Part shown: positions 24,923 through 33,082 of the stretch, piece after piece
How the letters are laid out: each line of letters opens with the position of its first letter
Position numbering within the stretch: the first letter of the stretch is position 1
NCBI GenBank assembly: GCA_030148805.1
Contig: JASBSS010000006.1
Span: 1-54,908, forward strand
Direction: 5' to 3'
Length of the DNA: 54,908 bases
Origin: Thiogranum sp.
GTDB lineage: Bacteria; Pseudomonadota; Gammaproteobacteria; DSM-19610
The notes under the pieces: generated by a model
What the model was told of the DNA's origin: nothing
What the model saw: only the letters and a program-made list of their open reading frames with translations
Databases searched by the model: none
Program-made: the position numbers and the translations under genes

Positions 24923-25362
24923 GCTGCGCAGGCTGGAACCCGTTCCAGGAGATGGAAGAACTGCTTGACCGTTACAACCGGGCGACAGGACGAAGCGTCG
25001 CCGGTTGCGCGGACGATTATCTGATCTCGGACTGGATCCCCCACGCCGACGTCGAGGAAACCCCCAGCGCCTATATCGTCCGCGCGGAGCTACCCGGCGT
25101 GCGCAAACAGGACATCGTCGTCAACGTCAGCCGCGCCAGCCTGGAAATCAGCGGCCAGAAACACGCCGAACTGAAACCCGCACCGGGCAGCCGCAAACAC
25201 GTCAGCGAATGTCTTTTCGGCGCTTTTCGACGGACCCTGCCGCTACCGCAGCAACTGGAAATCTCGGCGGCCAACGCGACCTTCACCGATGGCGTTCTGA
25301 CAATACAGATACCGAAACAAGCCGGGAGCGCCGACTATGAGCACCAGCTCCAGATCAACTGA
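24919..25362 (+). CDS. Small heat shock protein, Hsp20/alpha-crystallin family
   Basis: 147 residues with a GTG start at 24919, chosen because MSCAGWNPFQEMEELLDRYN matches the usual MS-x-x-x-WNPF opening of this family. The alpha-crystallin domain spans about 40-140 (DVEETPSAYIVRAELPGVRK, EISGQKH, FGAFRRTLPLPQQ) and ends with the IPKQ strand and a short tail. It is an ATP-independent holdase chaperone in the cytoplasm. A leader peptide overlaps its start and the 16-bp element lies upstream. Its last 26 nt overlap a proline-rich gene. Confidence 0.93.
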   Translation: MSCAGWNPFQEMEELLDRYNRATGRSVAGCADDYLISDWIPHADVEETPSAYIVRAELPGVRKQDIVVNVSRASLEISGQKHAELKPAPGSRKHVSECLFGAFRRTLPLPQQLEISAANATFTDGVLTIQIPKQAGSADYEHQLQIN

Positions 25363-25588
25363 ATTTTCCACCGCCACCGGCCCGGGTGGCCCGCCGGTCA
25401 AACCACCCGGCCCCGGAGAACCCCCAGTGGAGCCACCGGGCCCGGAGCACCCGCCGGTGAGGCCACCGGATCCAGGAAAACCGCCGGTGGAACCGCCCGG
25501 GCCCCAGGATCCTCCGGTCGAACCGCCGGGGTCAAACCGCCCGCAGCCGGGTGATCCACAAGACCCCAGCCGCCCCCCCGCCGTCTGA
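25337..25588 (+). CDS. Proline-rich decapeptide-repeat protein
   Basis: 83 residues from ATG 25337, inside the end of hsp20, with GGGAG about 10 nt upstream. After a Ser/Thr-rich start come five 10-residue repeats of the type GPGEPPVEPP (residues 15-64) and a Pro-rich tail ending RPPAV. There is no signal peptide or membrane segment. Polyproline-II or disordered structure is expected, and translation may need EF-P at the PP motifs. It could be a flexible adaptor or a spurious frame; the in-frame repeat and overlap with hsp20 favour a real product. No family recognised. Confidence 0.5.
   Translation: MSTSSRSTEFSTATGPGGPPVKPPGPGEPPVEPPGPEHPPVRPPDPGKPPVEPPGPQDPPVEPPGSNRPQPGDPQDPSRPPAV
25379..25528 (+). 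repeat. Five-copy 30-bp tandem repeat coding decapeptides
   Basis: Units encode GPGGPPVKPP, GPGEPPVEPP, GPEHPPVRPP, DPGKPPVEPP and GPQDPPVEPP. Variation falls at positions 3, 4 and 8 while PPV and the final PP are invariant, showing coding constraint or recent expansion. Confidence 0.8.
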
Positions 25589-25669
25589 TTCGAGGGCGCG
25601 AGGTCTGTGGCCGATTGATACCAAACACGACGCCGGTCGCCGCGGCCGTCTCGCCGAGAGTCAGTGCCC

Positions 25670-27019
25670 ATGCAACGTTCGTTCAGACTGATCTGGGACC
25701 GGTTGCAAACCACCCTCTGGTTCATCCCCACCCTGCTGGCTCTCGGCGGCGTCGCCGCGGCGCTGGCGCTCATCGACGTCGACCTGCAAATCGACCCGGA
25801 CAGCAAGTCATGGATGACGTTCTTCCAGATCGGCGCCACGGGTGTGCGCCAGGTCCTGGCGGTGACCACCGGCGCCATGATGACCATCACCGGGGTGGTC
25901 TTTTCCATTTCCGTCGTGACCCTGACGCTGGCGGCCAACCAGTTCGGCGCGAAAATATTGCGCAACTACCTGAGCGACTCGCGCAACAAAGTGGTGCTGG
26001 GCCTCTTTGTCGGCAGTTTCCTCTATGGTTTGGTGGTTCTCGCCTCGATAGACTCGGCCTCCGACAGCCGGATTCCGGCGCTGGCCTTCATGATCAGCCT
26101 GCTGTTGACGCTGGCCGCCATCGCGGCGCTGATCTACTTCATCAACAACATTTCCACCTCCATCCAGGCGGATATCGTCATCGCGGAGATCGGCAAGAAC
26201 CTCGCCGCCAGCGTGGAGCACAACCTGCCCAGCGGGATCGCACTGGAAGAGGCCGAGGCGCGCAGCCGCTGGGAAATCGCGACGCACGCGGCGCCGCGCA
26301 GCGACGTTTTGGCGCCCAAAAGCGGCTATGTCGAATATATCGACTACGAGGCTCTGCTCGAGCATAGCCATCGGGCCGGTTACCACATCGAAATCCACGC
26401 GCGCGCCGGCGATTTCATCGTCAAGGGAAACCCGCTGGCGACGATTTACAGCGACACCGACACGCAGCGGGATGCCGCCGTCGAGCGCCACATCTCGCTG
26501 GGCACCCAGCGCACCAACGTCCAGGACCTGGAATATGCCATCATGCAGCTGCTGCAGATCGCCCAGCGAGCCTTGTCGCCGGGGATCAACGATTCCCTCA
26601 CGGCCATTGCCTGCATCGACTGGTTCTGCGCCGCCCTGGCGCAAATGTCGCGACACCGTTTCCAGCCGGGCTATCAGCTGGACCCGGACGGCACCGTGCG
26701 CCTGAAGCTGCATCCGTTCGATTTCGCCGGTGCCGCCAACGCCGTGTTCAACCCCCTGCGGCAGAACTCGCGCGACAACGAGATGGTGACGATTCGTCTG
26801 CTCGATGGCATCGCCTCCATCATGCGCGTGGCCAGGCACGCGGATTATTTGAAGTTGTTGCATAAGCACGCGGGGCTAGTCTATGAACACGTCGGCAAGA
26901 CGTTTCCGGACGACCCCGACGTCGCTGACATCGCCTCGCGCTACGCGCTTTGCGAATCGCTGTTCCAGGAACGCCTGCGGGAAGTGCGCGCTGGCGGGCC
27001 GCAACCCGAGAGCCAGTGA
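25670..27019 (+). CDS. DUF2254 predicted membrane protein
   Basis: 449 residues from ATG 25670 (an alternative GTG lies at 25664). The N-terminal half is an integral-membrane region with about four helices (TTLWFIPTLLALGGVAAALA, AMMTITGVVFSISVVTLTLA, VVLGLFVGSFLYGLVVLAS, AFMISLLLTLAAIAALIYFI). A cytoplasmic domain of about 260 residues follows (SDVLAPKSGYVEYIDYEALL, ISLGTQRTNVQDLEYAIMQL, LSPGINDSLTAIACIDWF). The layout matches DUF2254, a family of unknown function with a channel-like appearance. The gene lies 81 nt after the proline-rich gene. Confidence 0.88.
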   Translation: MQRSFRLIWDRLQTTLWFIPTLLALGGVAAALALIDVDLQIDPDSKSWMTFFQIGATGVRQVLAVTTGAMMTITGVVFSISVVTLTLAANQFGAKILRNYLSDSRNKVVLGLFVGSFLYGLVVLASIDSASDSRIPALAFMISLLLTLAAIAALIYFINNISTSIQADIVIAEIGKNLAASVEHNLPSGIALEEAEARSRWEIATHAAPRSDVLAPKSGYVEYIDYEALLEHSHRAGYHIEIHARAGDFIVKGNPLATIYSDTDTQRDAAVERHISLGTQRTNVQDLEYAIMQLLQIAQRALSPGINDSLTAIACIDWFCAALAQMSRHRFQPGYQLDPDGTVRLKLHPFDFAGAANAVFNPLRQNSRDNEMVTIRLLDGIASIMRVARHADYLKLLHKHAGLVYEHVGKTFPDDPDVADIASRYALCESLFQERLREVRAGGPQPESQ

Positions 27020-27034
27020 TATCAAATGTTAAAT
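27019..27034 (+). promoter_or_regulatory. Shared 16-bp element, copy C (PLD-NhaA-EEP unit)
   Basis: ATATCAAATGTTAAAT keeps the core TATCAAATGT-AA. It starts at the last base of the DUF2254 stop codon and ends 57 nt before the PLD start. AT-rich TTTTATATTTT follows at about 27063-27073. Confidence 0.55.
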
Positions 27035-27091
27035 CGCCGGTCCGCGAATCCCGCTAAGCTCGTTTTATATTTTGGATCAAGGTTATAGACC

Positions 27092-29257
27092 ATGTCAGTC
27101 GAGGGAGAGACGACCCCACTGTTGCAACCCGGGCACAACTGCTGGGCCCAGGCGCGCGCTGATCGGCTGGCGTTTCTGATCGACGGCGAGGCCTACTTCC
27201 GCGCTTTCCACGAAGCGGTGCGCCAGGCACGGCATTCGGTGTTCATTCTGGGCTGGGACATCGATACGCGGCTGCGCTTGCTGCGCGACCCCCTGGCCGA
27301 CGACAAGGTGCCGAGCCGACTGGGCGAGGTGCTTCATCTGGCGTTGCAACAAAACCGCAAGCTCCACATCCACATTCTCGTCTGGGATTGGGCCATGCTC
27401 TACGCCGGCGAACGCCAGTGGATGCCCCTCTACAATGTCCAGTGGCGCAAACACAAGCGGCTGCACTTCCATCTCGATGACGAATGTCCCTTCGGCGCCT
27501 CGCAGCATCAGAAGATCGTGGTGATCGACGACCAGTTGGCCTTCATCGGCGGCTTTGACCTGTCCAAGGATCGCTGGGACACCTCGGAGCACAAGCCCGA
27601 GGACCCACGGCGCATCAACACCGATGGCAAACCGTATCGTCCCTTTCACGATTTGCAGGCGGCGGTCTCCGGCGAAGCGGCGGCAAAGCTCGGCGAACTC
27701 GCGCGCCAGCGTTGGAAGATGGTCACCGGCAAGAGCGCTGCGCCCCCGGCGGCAGACGCCGTGGCCCCATGGCCTGACTGGATCGGCGCCCACCTCAGCG
27801 ACGTTCAGGTGGCGTTCTCCCGCACCCTACCGGAAATCGGCTCACAGCCCGGGGTTCGGGAAATCGAAAATGTCCTGACCGACGCGATCGCCAGTGCCCG
27901 GCAGAGCATCTATATCGAAAACGAGTATCTGACCTCCAACAGCATCGGCGACGCCCTCGTGCAGGCGATCGGCAAACCGGACGCGCCGGAGATCATTCTG
28001 GTTCTGCCGGAAAAGACCGGCAACTGGCTGGAGCAGAACACCATGGACGTCCTGCGCTGGCGGCTGTTGTGTCGCTTGCGCGAAGCCGACCACCACCAGC
28101 GGTTGTATATCTGTTATCCCGAGCACCGCGCCCTGGGCGAGGAGTACATTTCCCTGCACTCCAAACTGCTCATCGCCGATGATCACTTCCTGACGCTGGG
28201 GTCGGCCAATCTGAGCAATCGCTCCATGGGTTTCGACACCGAGTGCAATCTGGTGCTGGAGGGCCGCGACGAGAAAACCCGGCGCGCGATCCTCAAGCTG
28301 CGCAACCGACTGCTGGCCGAGCACCTGGGCACCGACGCCGAAAGCGTAGCCCGGGACAGCGCCGCACACGCCTCCTTGGTGGCCTACATCGAACAGTTCA
28401 GAGGCCGCGACCGCGCGCTGGAGCCGCTCGACGGCAGCGTGCCGGAGTTCATCGAGAGCCTGCTACCCCACCAACGGATCATAGATCCCGAAAGCCCCGT
28501 AGACGCGGAAGAGATGGCTGACATGATGCTACCCCCGGAAGAACGAAAATCCACGCTGCGCCAGCTGGCCCCGGCGCTCATCACCCTGGTCCTGCTCGCC
28601 GCCCTGGCCGCGGCCTGGCGCTGGACACCGCTGAGCGAATGGCTCGACACCGAAAGCCTGCAGGCCTGGATGAGTCGGGTCAACCAGTACCCGTTCGCGC
28701 TGTTCGCGGTACCCGGCGTTTACGTGGTCGCCGGACTCCTGTCCGTCCCCTTGACCCTGCTGGTGATCGTCACGGTGATCGTCTTCGGCGCCTGGCAGGG
28801 TTTTCTCTTCGGCCTGGGCGGCGCGCTCCTGAGCGCGGTGTGCAATTTCGCCCTCGGGCGCTGGCTGGCGGGCGACCTGGTGCGGCGCGTGGCCGGCAAG
28901 CGCCTGAACAAGCTGAGTGAAAAACTGGCCAAACGCGGCATTCTCACCATCGTCACGCTGCGCCTGGTGCCGATCGCGCCGTTTGGCGTCATCAATCTGG
29001 TGGCCGGCGCCTCGCGCGTGCGCCTCAAGGACTTCATCCTCGGCAGCGTGATCGGTCTGTCGCCGGGGCTGCTGGCGATCTCGGTGTTCTCCGATCAGGT
29101 CATCGCGACGATCCGCAAGCCGGACCTGGGCGCGTTCGCGGTGCTGGCCGCCGTCGCCGGCGCCCTGGCCATCGGCGGCTGGATGCTCTACCGCTGGGCG
29201 CAGAAACGGGACGACAATGCCGGCGACGACAAAGTGATGCCGCCCGGGCAGTCCTGA
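27092..29257 (+). CDS. Phospholipase D-like protein fused to a VTT/DedA membrane domain
   Basis: 721 residues. Two HKD motifs, H139-x-K141 in SQHQKIVVIDDQLAFIGG and H356 in SLHSKLLIADDHFLTLGSAN, form a PLD active site (residues about 20-430). After a linker, the C-terminal 220 residues are a VTT/SNARE-associated DedA-like membrane domain (TLVLLAALAAAWRW, VYVVAGLLSVPLTLLVIVTV, GFLFGLGGALLSAVCNFALG, RLVPIAPFGVINLVAGASRV). It is probably a membrane-bound phospholipid transphosphatidylase or hydrolase. It is followed by NhaA after 2 nt, in a PLD-nhaA-EEP operon. Confidence 0.9.
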   Translation: MSVEGETTPLLQPGHNCWAQARADRLAFLIDGEAYFRAFHEAVRQARHSVFILGWDIDTRLRLLRDPLADDKVPSRLGEVLHLALQQNRKLHIHILVWDWAMLYAGERQWMPLYNVQWRKHKRLHFHLDDECPFGASQHQKIVVIDDQLAFIGGFDLSKDRWDTSEHKPEDPRRINTDGKPYRPFHDLQAAVSGEAAAKLGELARQRWKMVTGKSAAPPAADAVAPWPDWIGAHLSDVQVAFSRTLPEIGSQPGVREIENVLTDAIASARQSIYIENEYLTSNSIGDALVQAIGKPDAPEIILVLPEKTGNWLEQNTMDVLRWRLLCRLREADHHQRLYICYPEHRALGEEYISLHSKLLIADDHFLTLGSANLSNRSMGFDTECNLVLEGRDEKTRRAILKLRNRLLAEHLGTDAESVARDSAAHASLVAYIEQFRGRDRALEPLDGSVPEFIESLLPHQRIIDPESPVDAEEMADMMLPPEERKSTLRQLAPALITLVLLAALAAAWRWTPLSEWLDTESLQAWMSRVNQYPFALFAVPGVYVVAGLLSVPLTLLVIVTVIVFGAWQGFLFGLGGALLSAVCNFALGRWLAGDLVRRVAGKRLNKLSEKLAKRGILTIVTLRLVPIAPFGVINLVAGASRVRLKDFILGSVIGLSPGLLAISVFSDQVIATIRKPDLGAFAVLAAVAGALAIGGWMLYRWAQKRDDNAGDDKVMPPGQS

Positions 29258-29259
29258 GC

Positions 29260-30618
29260 GTGGTCGACAAAGCGCATCCCAGATCCGAACAGACCCGCCT
29301 GGAAAGAAAGTTCGAGCGGGCGCTGACGCCCTTCCAGGACTTCATCACCGATCAGGCCACCAGCAGCAAGCTGCTCATTGTCTGCACGGTGGCCGCCCTG
29401 TTGATCGCCAACACGCCCTACGCGGACGTGTATCGGGAGTTCTTCGAAACACCGGTCGGCTTGGTCTTCGGCGATCACACCTTCGGCCTGAGTCTGCGCG
29501 ACTGGATCAACGACGGCCTCATGACCCTGTTCTTCTTCCTCATCGGGATGGAGATCAAACGCGAACTGCTGGTCGGCGAACTCAAGGATCTGCGCCGCTC
29601 CGTACCGGTGATATTTGCCGCGGCAGGCGGAATGCTGGTGCCGGCTCTGATCTTCGCGGCGCTGAACTTCAACAGCGACTACGCCCATGGCTGGGGCATT
29701 CCGATGGCCACCGACACGGCTTTTGCCGTCGGCATACTCGCCATGCTGGGGGGACGCATCCCGGCGGCAACGGTGACTTTTCTCACCGCCCTGGCGATCA
29801 TCGACGATATCGGCGCCATCCTGGTGATCGCGGCCTTTTATTCCGAGTCGATCAGTTTTCCCCATCTGATCGGCGCCGCCGCGCTGCTCGGCATCCTGGT
29901 CCAGTTCAACATTCTCGGTATCCGCTCCCCCTCGGTGTACTTGTTCGGCGGTATCCTGGTGTGGGCGGCGGTCATGGGTTCCGGTATTCATCCGACGGTC
30001 GCGGGCATCCTGGTGGCCGCCACCATTCCCGCCAGACCGAAACGCAGACCGGGCTGGTTTCTCAAGCGCACCGAGGAACTGGTCAACCGCTTTCGCGAAA
30101 TCGAACGCAACAAGTCGGGCACACCAGCGCCCATGCTCGCCGAGGCGGAACAGCACGCCGTGGTGGAAAGCGTGCAGGACGCGGCGGAAAAGACCACCAC
30201 ACCGCTGCGCCGCTGGGAGCACGCGCTGGACCGACCGGTGGCGCTGTTCGTCATGCCGATATTCGCCATCGCCAACGCCGGCATCCCCATCAACATGCAG
30301 GCCCTCGATTCGCTGGTGAGCAGTCCGTTGACCCACGGCGTGATCTTCGGGCTGATCCTGGGCAAGGGTCTGGGCATCCCCCTGTTTGCCTGGCTCGCCC
30401 TGCGCCTGCGCCTCGGCAGTCTGCCGCAGGGGATCAACCTGAATCATATCATCGGCGTCGGTCTGCTCGGCGGCATGGGCTTCACCATGTCGATTTTCAT
30501 CGCCAGCCTGGGCTTCGCCGATATGCGCGAGGCGATGCAGGCCGCCAAGATCGGCATCCTGGCGGCCTCCCTCGTCGCCGGCGTCGCCGGCTATCTCTGG
30601 TTACGATTGCGCGCATAA
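29260..30618 (+). CDS. nhaA: Na+/H+ antiporter NhaA
   Basis: 452 residues, GTG start 2 nt after the PLD stop. The NhaA signature is complete: MTLFFFLIGMEIKRELLVGE, GIPMATDTAFAVGILAML, and the ion-binding Asp pair in ALAIIDDIGAILVIAAFY. Later helices include GMGFTMSIFIASLGF. It is longer than E. coli NhaA (388) because of an N-terminal extension and a charged insert near residues 255-320 (RPKRRPGWFLKRTEELVNRF). It exports Na+ in exchange for protons across the inner membrane. Co-transcription with PLD and EEP genes suggests a membrane or ionic stress unit. Confidence 0.95.
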   Translation: MVDKAHPRSEQTRLERKFERALTPFQDFITDQATSSKLLIVCTVAALLIANTPYADVYREFFETPVGLVFGDHTFGLSLRDWINDGLMTLFFFLIGMEIKRELLVGELKDLRRSVPVIFAAAGGMLVPALIFAALNFNSDYAHGWGIPMATDTAFAVGILAMLGGRIPAATVTFLTALAIIDDIGAILVIAAFYSESISFPHLIGAAALLGILVQFNILGIRSPSVYLFGGILVWAAVMGSGIHPTVAGILVAATIPARPKRRPGWFLKRTEELVNRFREIERNKSGTPAPMLAEAEQHAVVESVQDAAEKTTTPLRRWEHALDRPVALFVMPIFAIANAGIPINMQALDSLVSSPLTHGVIFGLILGKGLGIPLFAWLALRLRLGSLPQGINLNHIIGVGLLGGMGFTMSIFIASLGFADMREAMQAAKIGILAASLVAGVAGYLWLRLRA

Positions 30619-30620
30619 CC

Positions 30621-31316
30621 GTGTCTGTCGTTCGTCTGTGCACCTACAACATCCATGGCGCCATCGGTACCGACGGACGCTTCGATCCGGCCCGCATCGC
30701 CGCGGTCATCCAGGAGACCGGCAGCGATATCGTGGCACTGCAGGAGGTGGAACACCATGACGTCGACGGCGAGGATCTGCCCGACTATCTGGCCCGCGTG
30801 GGTGGGTATCAATTGCACCTCGGCCCCACTCAGATACGCTACCGCCGCCCCTACGGCAATGCGCTGCTGAGCCGGCTGCCGCTGCGCAGCCTGCATCGAC
30901 TCGATATCAGCATCCCCGGGCGCGAGCCGCGCGGCGCGCTGGACGTGGAACTCCAGACCGACAGCGGCGCCCTGCGCATCATCAACACCCACCTCGGATT
31001 GCTGCCCGGTGAACGCCGGCAACAGGTACAGAACCTGTTGGCCCACCTGGAAGCCAGCGAACCCGCGGCCATCACCCTGTTGACCGGGGATATCAACGAA
31101 TGGTTTCTATGGGGCAGACCGATACGCTGGTTGAACAAGCATTTTCGCCCGGTCAAAGCGCTGAGCACTTTCCCTTCGGCATGGCCTTTTCTGGCGCTGG
31201 ATCGCATCTGGATAAAACCCAGACAGCATTTGCTCTCGGTGCAGGCACACAACTCCCATCTCGCCCGTCACGCCTCTGATCATCTACCGGTATGTGCACG
31301 TTTTACACTGCCCTGA
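30621..31316 (+). CDS. Endonuclease/exonuclease/phosphatase (EEP) family protein
   Basis: 231 residues, GTG start 2 nt after nhaA. EEP motifs are present: RLCTYNIHGAIGTDGRFD, catalytic Glu in VALQEVEHHD, NTHLGLLPGERRQQ, the GDIN metal site and C-terminal SDHLPV. No signal peptide. It may be a phosphodiesterase acting on lipid head groups or nucleic acid; the pairing with a PLD-VTT protein recurs in bacteria and favours a lipid role. A longer in-frame reading opposite/over nhaA is not real. It is last in the PLD-nhaA-EEP operon. Confidence 0.88.
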   Translation: MSVVRLCTYNIHGAIGTDGRFDPARIAAVIQETGSDIVALQEVEHHDVDGEDLPDYLARVGGYQLHLGPTQIRYRRPYGNALLSRLPLRSLHRLDISIPGREPRGALDVELQTDSGALRIINTHLGLLPGERRQQVQNLLAHLEASEPAAITLLTGDINEWFLWGRPIRWLNKHFRPVKALSTFPSAWPFLALDRIWIKPRQHLLSVQAHNSHLARHASDHLPVCARFTLP

Positions 31317-31330
31317 GGTTTAGGGTGAAA

Positions 31331-31346
31331 TTATCAAATGTAAGTG
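31331..31346 (+). promoter_or_regulatory. Shared 16-bp element, copy D (arylsulfotransferase unit)
   Basis: TTATCAAATGTAAGTG differs from copies A and B at two positions. It lies 14 nt after the EEP stop and 65 nt before the next start codon. Confidence 0.6.
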
Positions 31347-31411
31347 CCGCCCGATGCGCTTCCTGAGACTCTAGCGCCAAAAGATGGTATCCAAAACATG
31401 GTATCAAATTC

Positions 31412-32797
31412 ATGCGTGAACAAGACTTGGGGAACCTGCAACTGGCGCTGTTTATCGCGGCCTTGTTGTTTATCGCATTTACTGTCGGCGCCCTGCTGAC
31501 GGTAGCCAAGGTCTTCCCCTATGCCTACGTCAGGGATGCCTATCGCGGCGGCACCGCGCTTTATCAGAAACTCACCGGCTACACCGATCCACTGACCACC
31601 GACCTCTGGGCCAAAGCAAAAACACCGGCCAAAGGGGTCACCGTCCATGACCCGAAGCGCGCGCAGCAAGGCTTTACGCTTTACACCTCAGGCGACGCGC
31701 CCAAGGCGACGCTGATCGCCATGGACGGGCGTATCGTACACACCTGGGAGCGCGCGTTCAGCAGCATCTGGGACCAGACGGCCGCCGCCCGTGACCCGGT
31801 CCCCGACAGCCAGACCTATTTCCGCAAAGCCATGCTGATGCCCAATGGTGAGTTGCTGGCCATTTATATCGGCGTAGGCGACAGCCCCTATGGCTACGGC
31901 ATGGTGAAGCTGGACAAGGACTCCAGACCGATCTGGAAAAATCTCGATCACTTCCACCACGATTTCGATCTTGGCGACGATGGCCGGATCTACGCGCTGA
32001 CCCACGCCTACCGCAAACGACCGATCGCGGGCGCGGATCAGTTCGAGCCGCCTTTTCTCGACGACTACCTGACGGTGGTCGATGCCGAGGGCAAGACAGT
32101 CAAGAAAATCTCGCTTCTCGACGCCATCGCCCGGTCGCCCTATCGGCGTCTACTCTGGCGGGTTCACTACTACAGTCTGGAGGATCCCCTGCACACCAAT
32201 GCCGTGGATTATCTCAACGCCGAGCGCGCCGCCGCCCTCGCCCGCAAGCTGCCGGTCGCCGCCAAGGGACAGGTGCTGCTGTCTTTTCGCGAACTCGCCG
32301 GCGGCAGTGTCGCCCTGCTCGATGTCGAGAAGGAACAGATCGTCTGGGTTTCGCGCGGCCCCTGGATCGCGCAGCACGACCCGGACATCCTGCCCAACGG
32401 CGACCTGCTGGTGTTCGACAATCTGGGCCACTTCGGACCGGGAGGAACCTCGCGGGTCATCGAGGTCGATCCGGCGACCGGCGGTATCGTCTGGAACTAT
32501 AGCGGCAGCGAAAAACACCCCTTTGAAAGCAGTATTCGCTCCGCCCAACAGCGGCTGGTCAACGGCAACACGCTGATCACCGAATCCAACGGCGGCAGAC
32601 TGCTGGAAGTCACCGCGCAGGGCGATGTCGTCTGGGAATACATCAACCCGGTAAGGGGCGGGAAGGACGACAAAATGATACCGGTGCTCAGCTGGGCACA
32701 GCGGATCGACGCGGGTGACATCCACGGACTGTCCCTTCCTGTCGCAACCCCCGGCGCAAGCAAAGCCGAACCTGAATCTGAACGGAGTCAGCCATGA
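31412..32797 (+). CDS. Membrane-anchored arylsulfotransferase-like (ASST) beta-propeller protein
   Basis: 461 residues. An uncleaved N-terminal anchor (LALFIAALLFIAFTVGALLT, about 11-33) holds a periplasmic domain with repeated propeller strands: GFTLYTSGDAPKATLIAMDG, IVHTWERAFSSIW, WIAQHDPDILPNGDLLVFDN and QQRLVNGNTLITESNGGRLL. This fits the arylsulfotransferase/ASST family, which transfers sulfate from phenolic esters without PAPS. The substrate is not evident. The downstream small gene overlaps by 4 nt (ATGA), and a PAPS-type sulfotransferase lies 1 kb further, suggesting sulfated surface molecules. Confidence 0.8.
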   Translation: MREQDLGNLQLALFIAALLFIAFTVGALLTVAKVFPYAYVRDAYRGGTALYQKLTGYTDPLTTDLWAKAKTPAKGVTVHDPKRAQQGFTLYTSGDAPKATLIAMDGRIVHTWERAFSSIWDQTAAARDPVPDSQTYFRKAMLMPNGELLAIYIGVGDSPYGYGMVKLDKDSRPIWKNLDHFHHDFDLGDDGRIYALTHAYRKRPIAGADQFEPPFLDDYLTVVDAEGKTVKKISLLDAIARSPYRRLLWRVHYYSLEDPLHTNAVDYLNAERAAALARKLPVAAKGQVLLSFRELAGGSVALLDVEKEQIVWVSRGPWIAQHDPDILPNGDLLVFDNLGHFGPGGTSRVIEVDPATGGIVWNYSGSEKHPFESSIRSAQQRLVNGNTLITESNGGRLLEVTAQGDVVWEYINPVRGGKDDKMIPVLSWAQRIDAGDIHGLSLPVATPGASKAEPESERSQP

Positions 32798-33060
32798 ACA
32801 AATACATCATCAGTCGATTAGTCCTTCTGTTGCTGGGTCTGCTGTCGAGCCACGCAGCGCTCGCCTATGTCGGCCCGGGGTCCGGGCTTAGCCTTCTCGG
32901 TGCACTCTGGGGGCTGCTGGCGGCGCTCGGGGCGGCCCTGGTGTTCATCATCCTCTGGCCGTTGCGCCGCTATCGCCGACGCCGTCAGGCCAACCGGGCG
33001 GCCCAGGCTGAGAGCACCCACCGCGCGCAGCCGAGCGCGGGAAATGCCGAGCACAAGTGA
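32794..33060 (+). CDS. Small envelope protein with YVGPGSG motif
   Basis: 88 residues. A signal-like N-terminus (LVLLLLGLLSSHAALA) precedes YVGPGSGLSLLGALWGLLAA and one membrane helix ending LWPLRRYRRRRQ; the tail is Ala/Arg-rich and presumably cytoplasmic. The Y-[IV]-GPG-[AS]-G-x-L motif is shared by small proteins next to alkaline-phosphatase/sulfatase-type genes. It starts inside the stop of the ASST-like gene (ATGA overlap), so a physical partnership is likely. Function unknown. Confidence 0.72.
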   Translation: MNKYIISRLVLLLLGLLSSHAALAYVGPGSGLSLLGALWGLLAALGAALVFIILWPLRRYRRRRQANRAAQAESTHRAQPSAGNAEHK

Positions 33061-33082
33061 CCGCGAGCCTTCCTAAGCCGGC

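Noticed and set aside
25379-25528. 30-bp repeats as a CRISPR array
   Set aside because: Repeats are contiguous without spacers and lie in frame in a proline-rich coding sequence.
29961-30620. Long in-frame extension of the EEP protein across nhaA
   Set aside because: Overlaps essential parts of nhaA in another frame; the family domain starts at GTG 30621.
31402-31416. TATCAAATTCATGCG, partial copy of the 16-bp element next to copy D
   Set aside because: It overlaps the start codon of the ASST-like gene and shares only eight bases with the core; probably chance.
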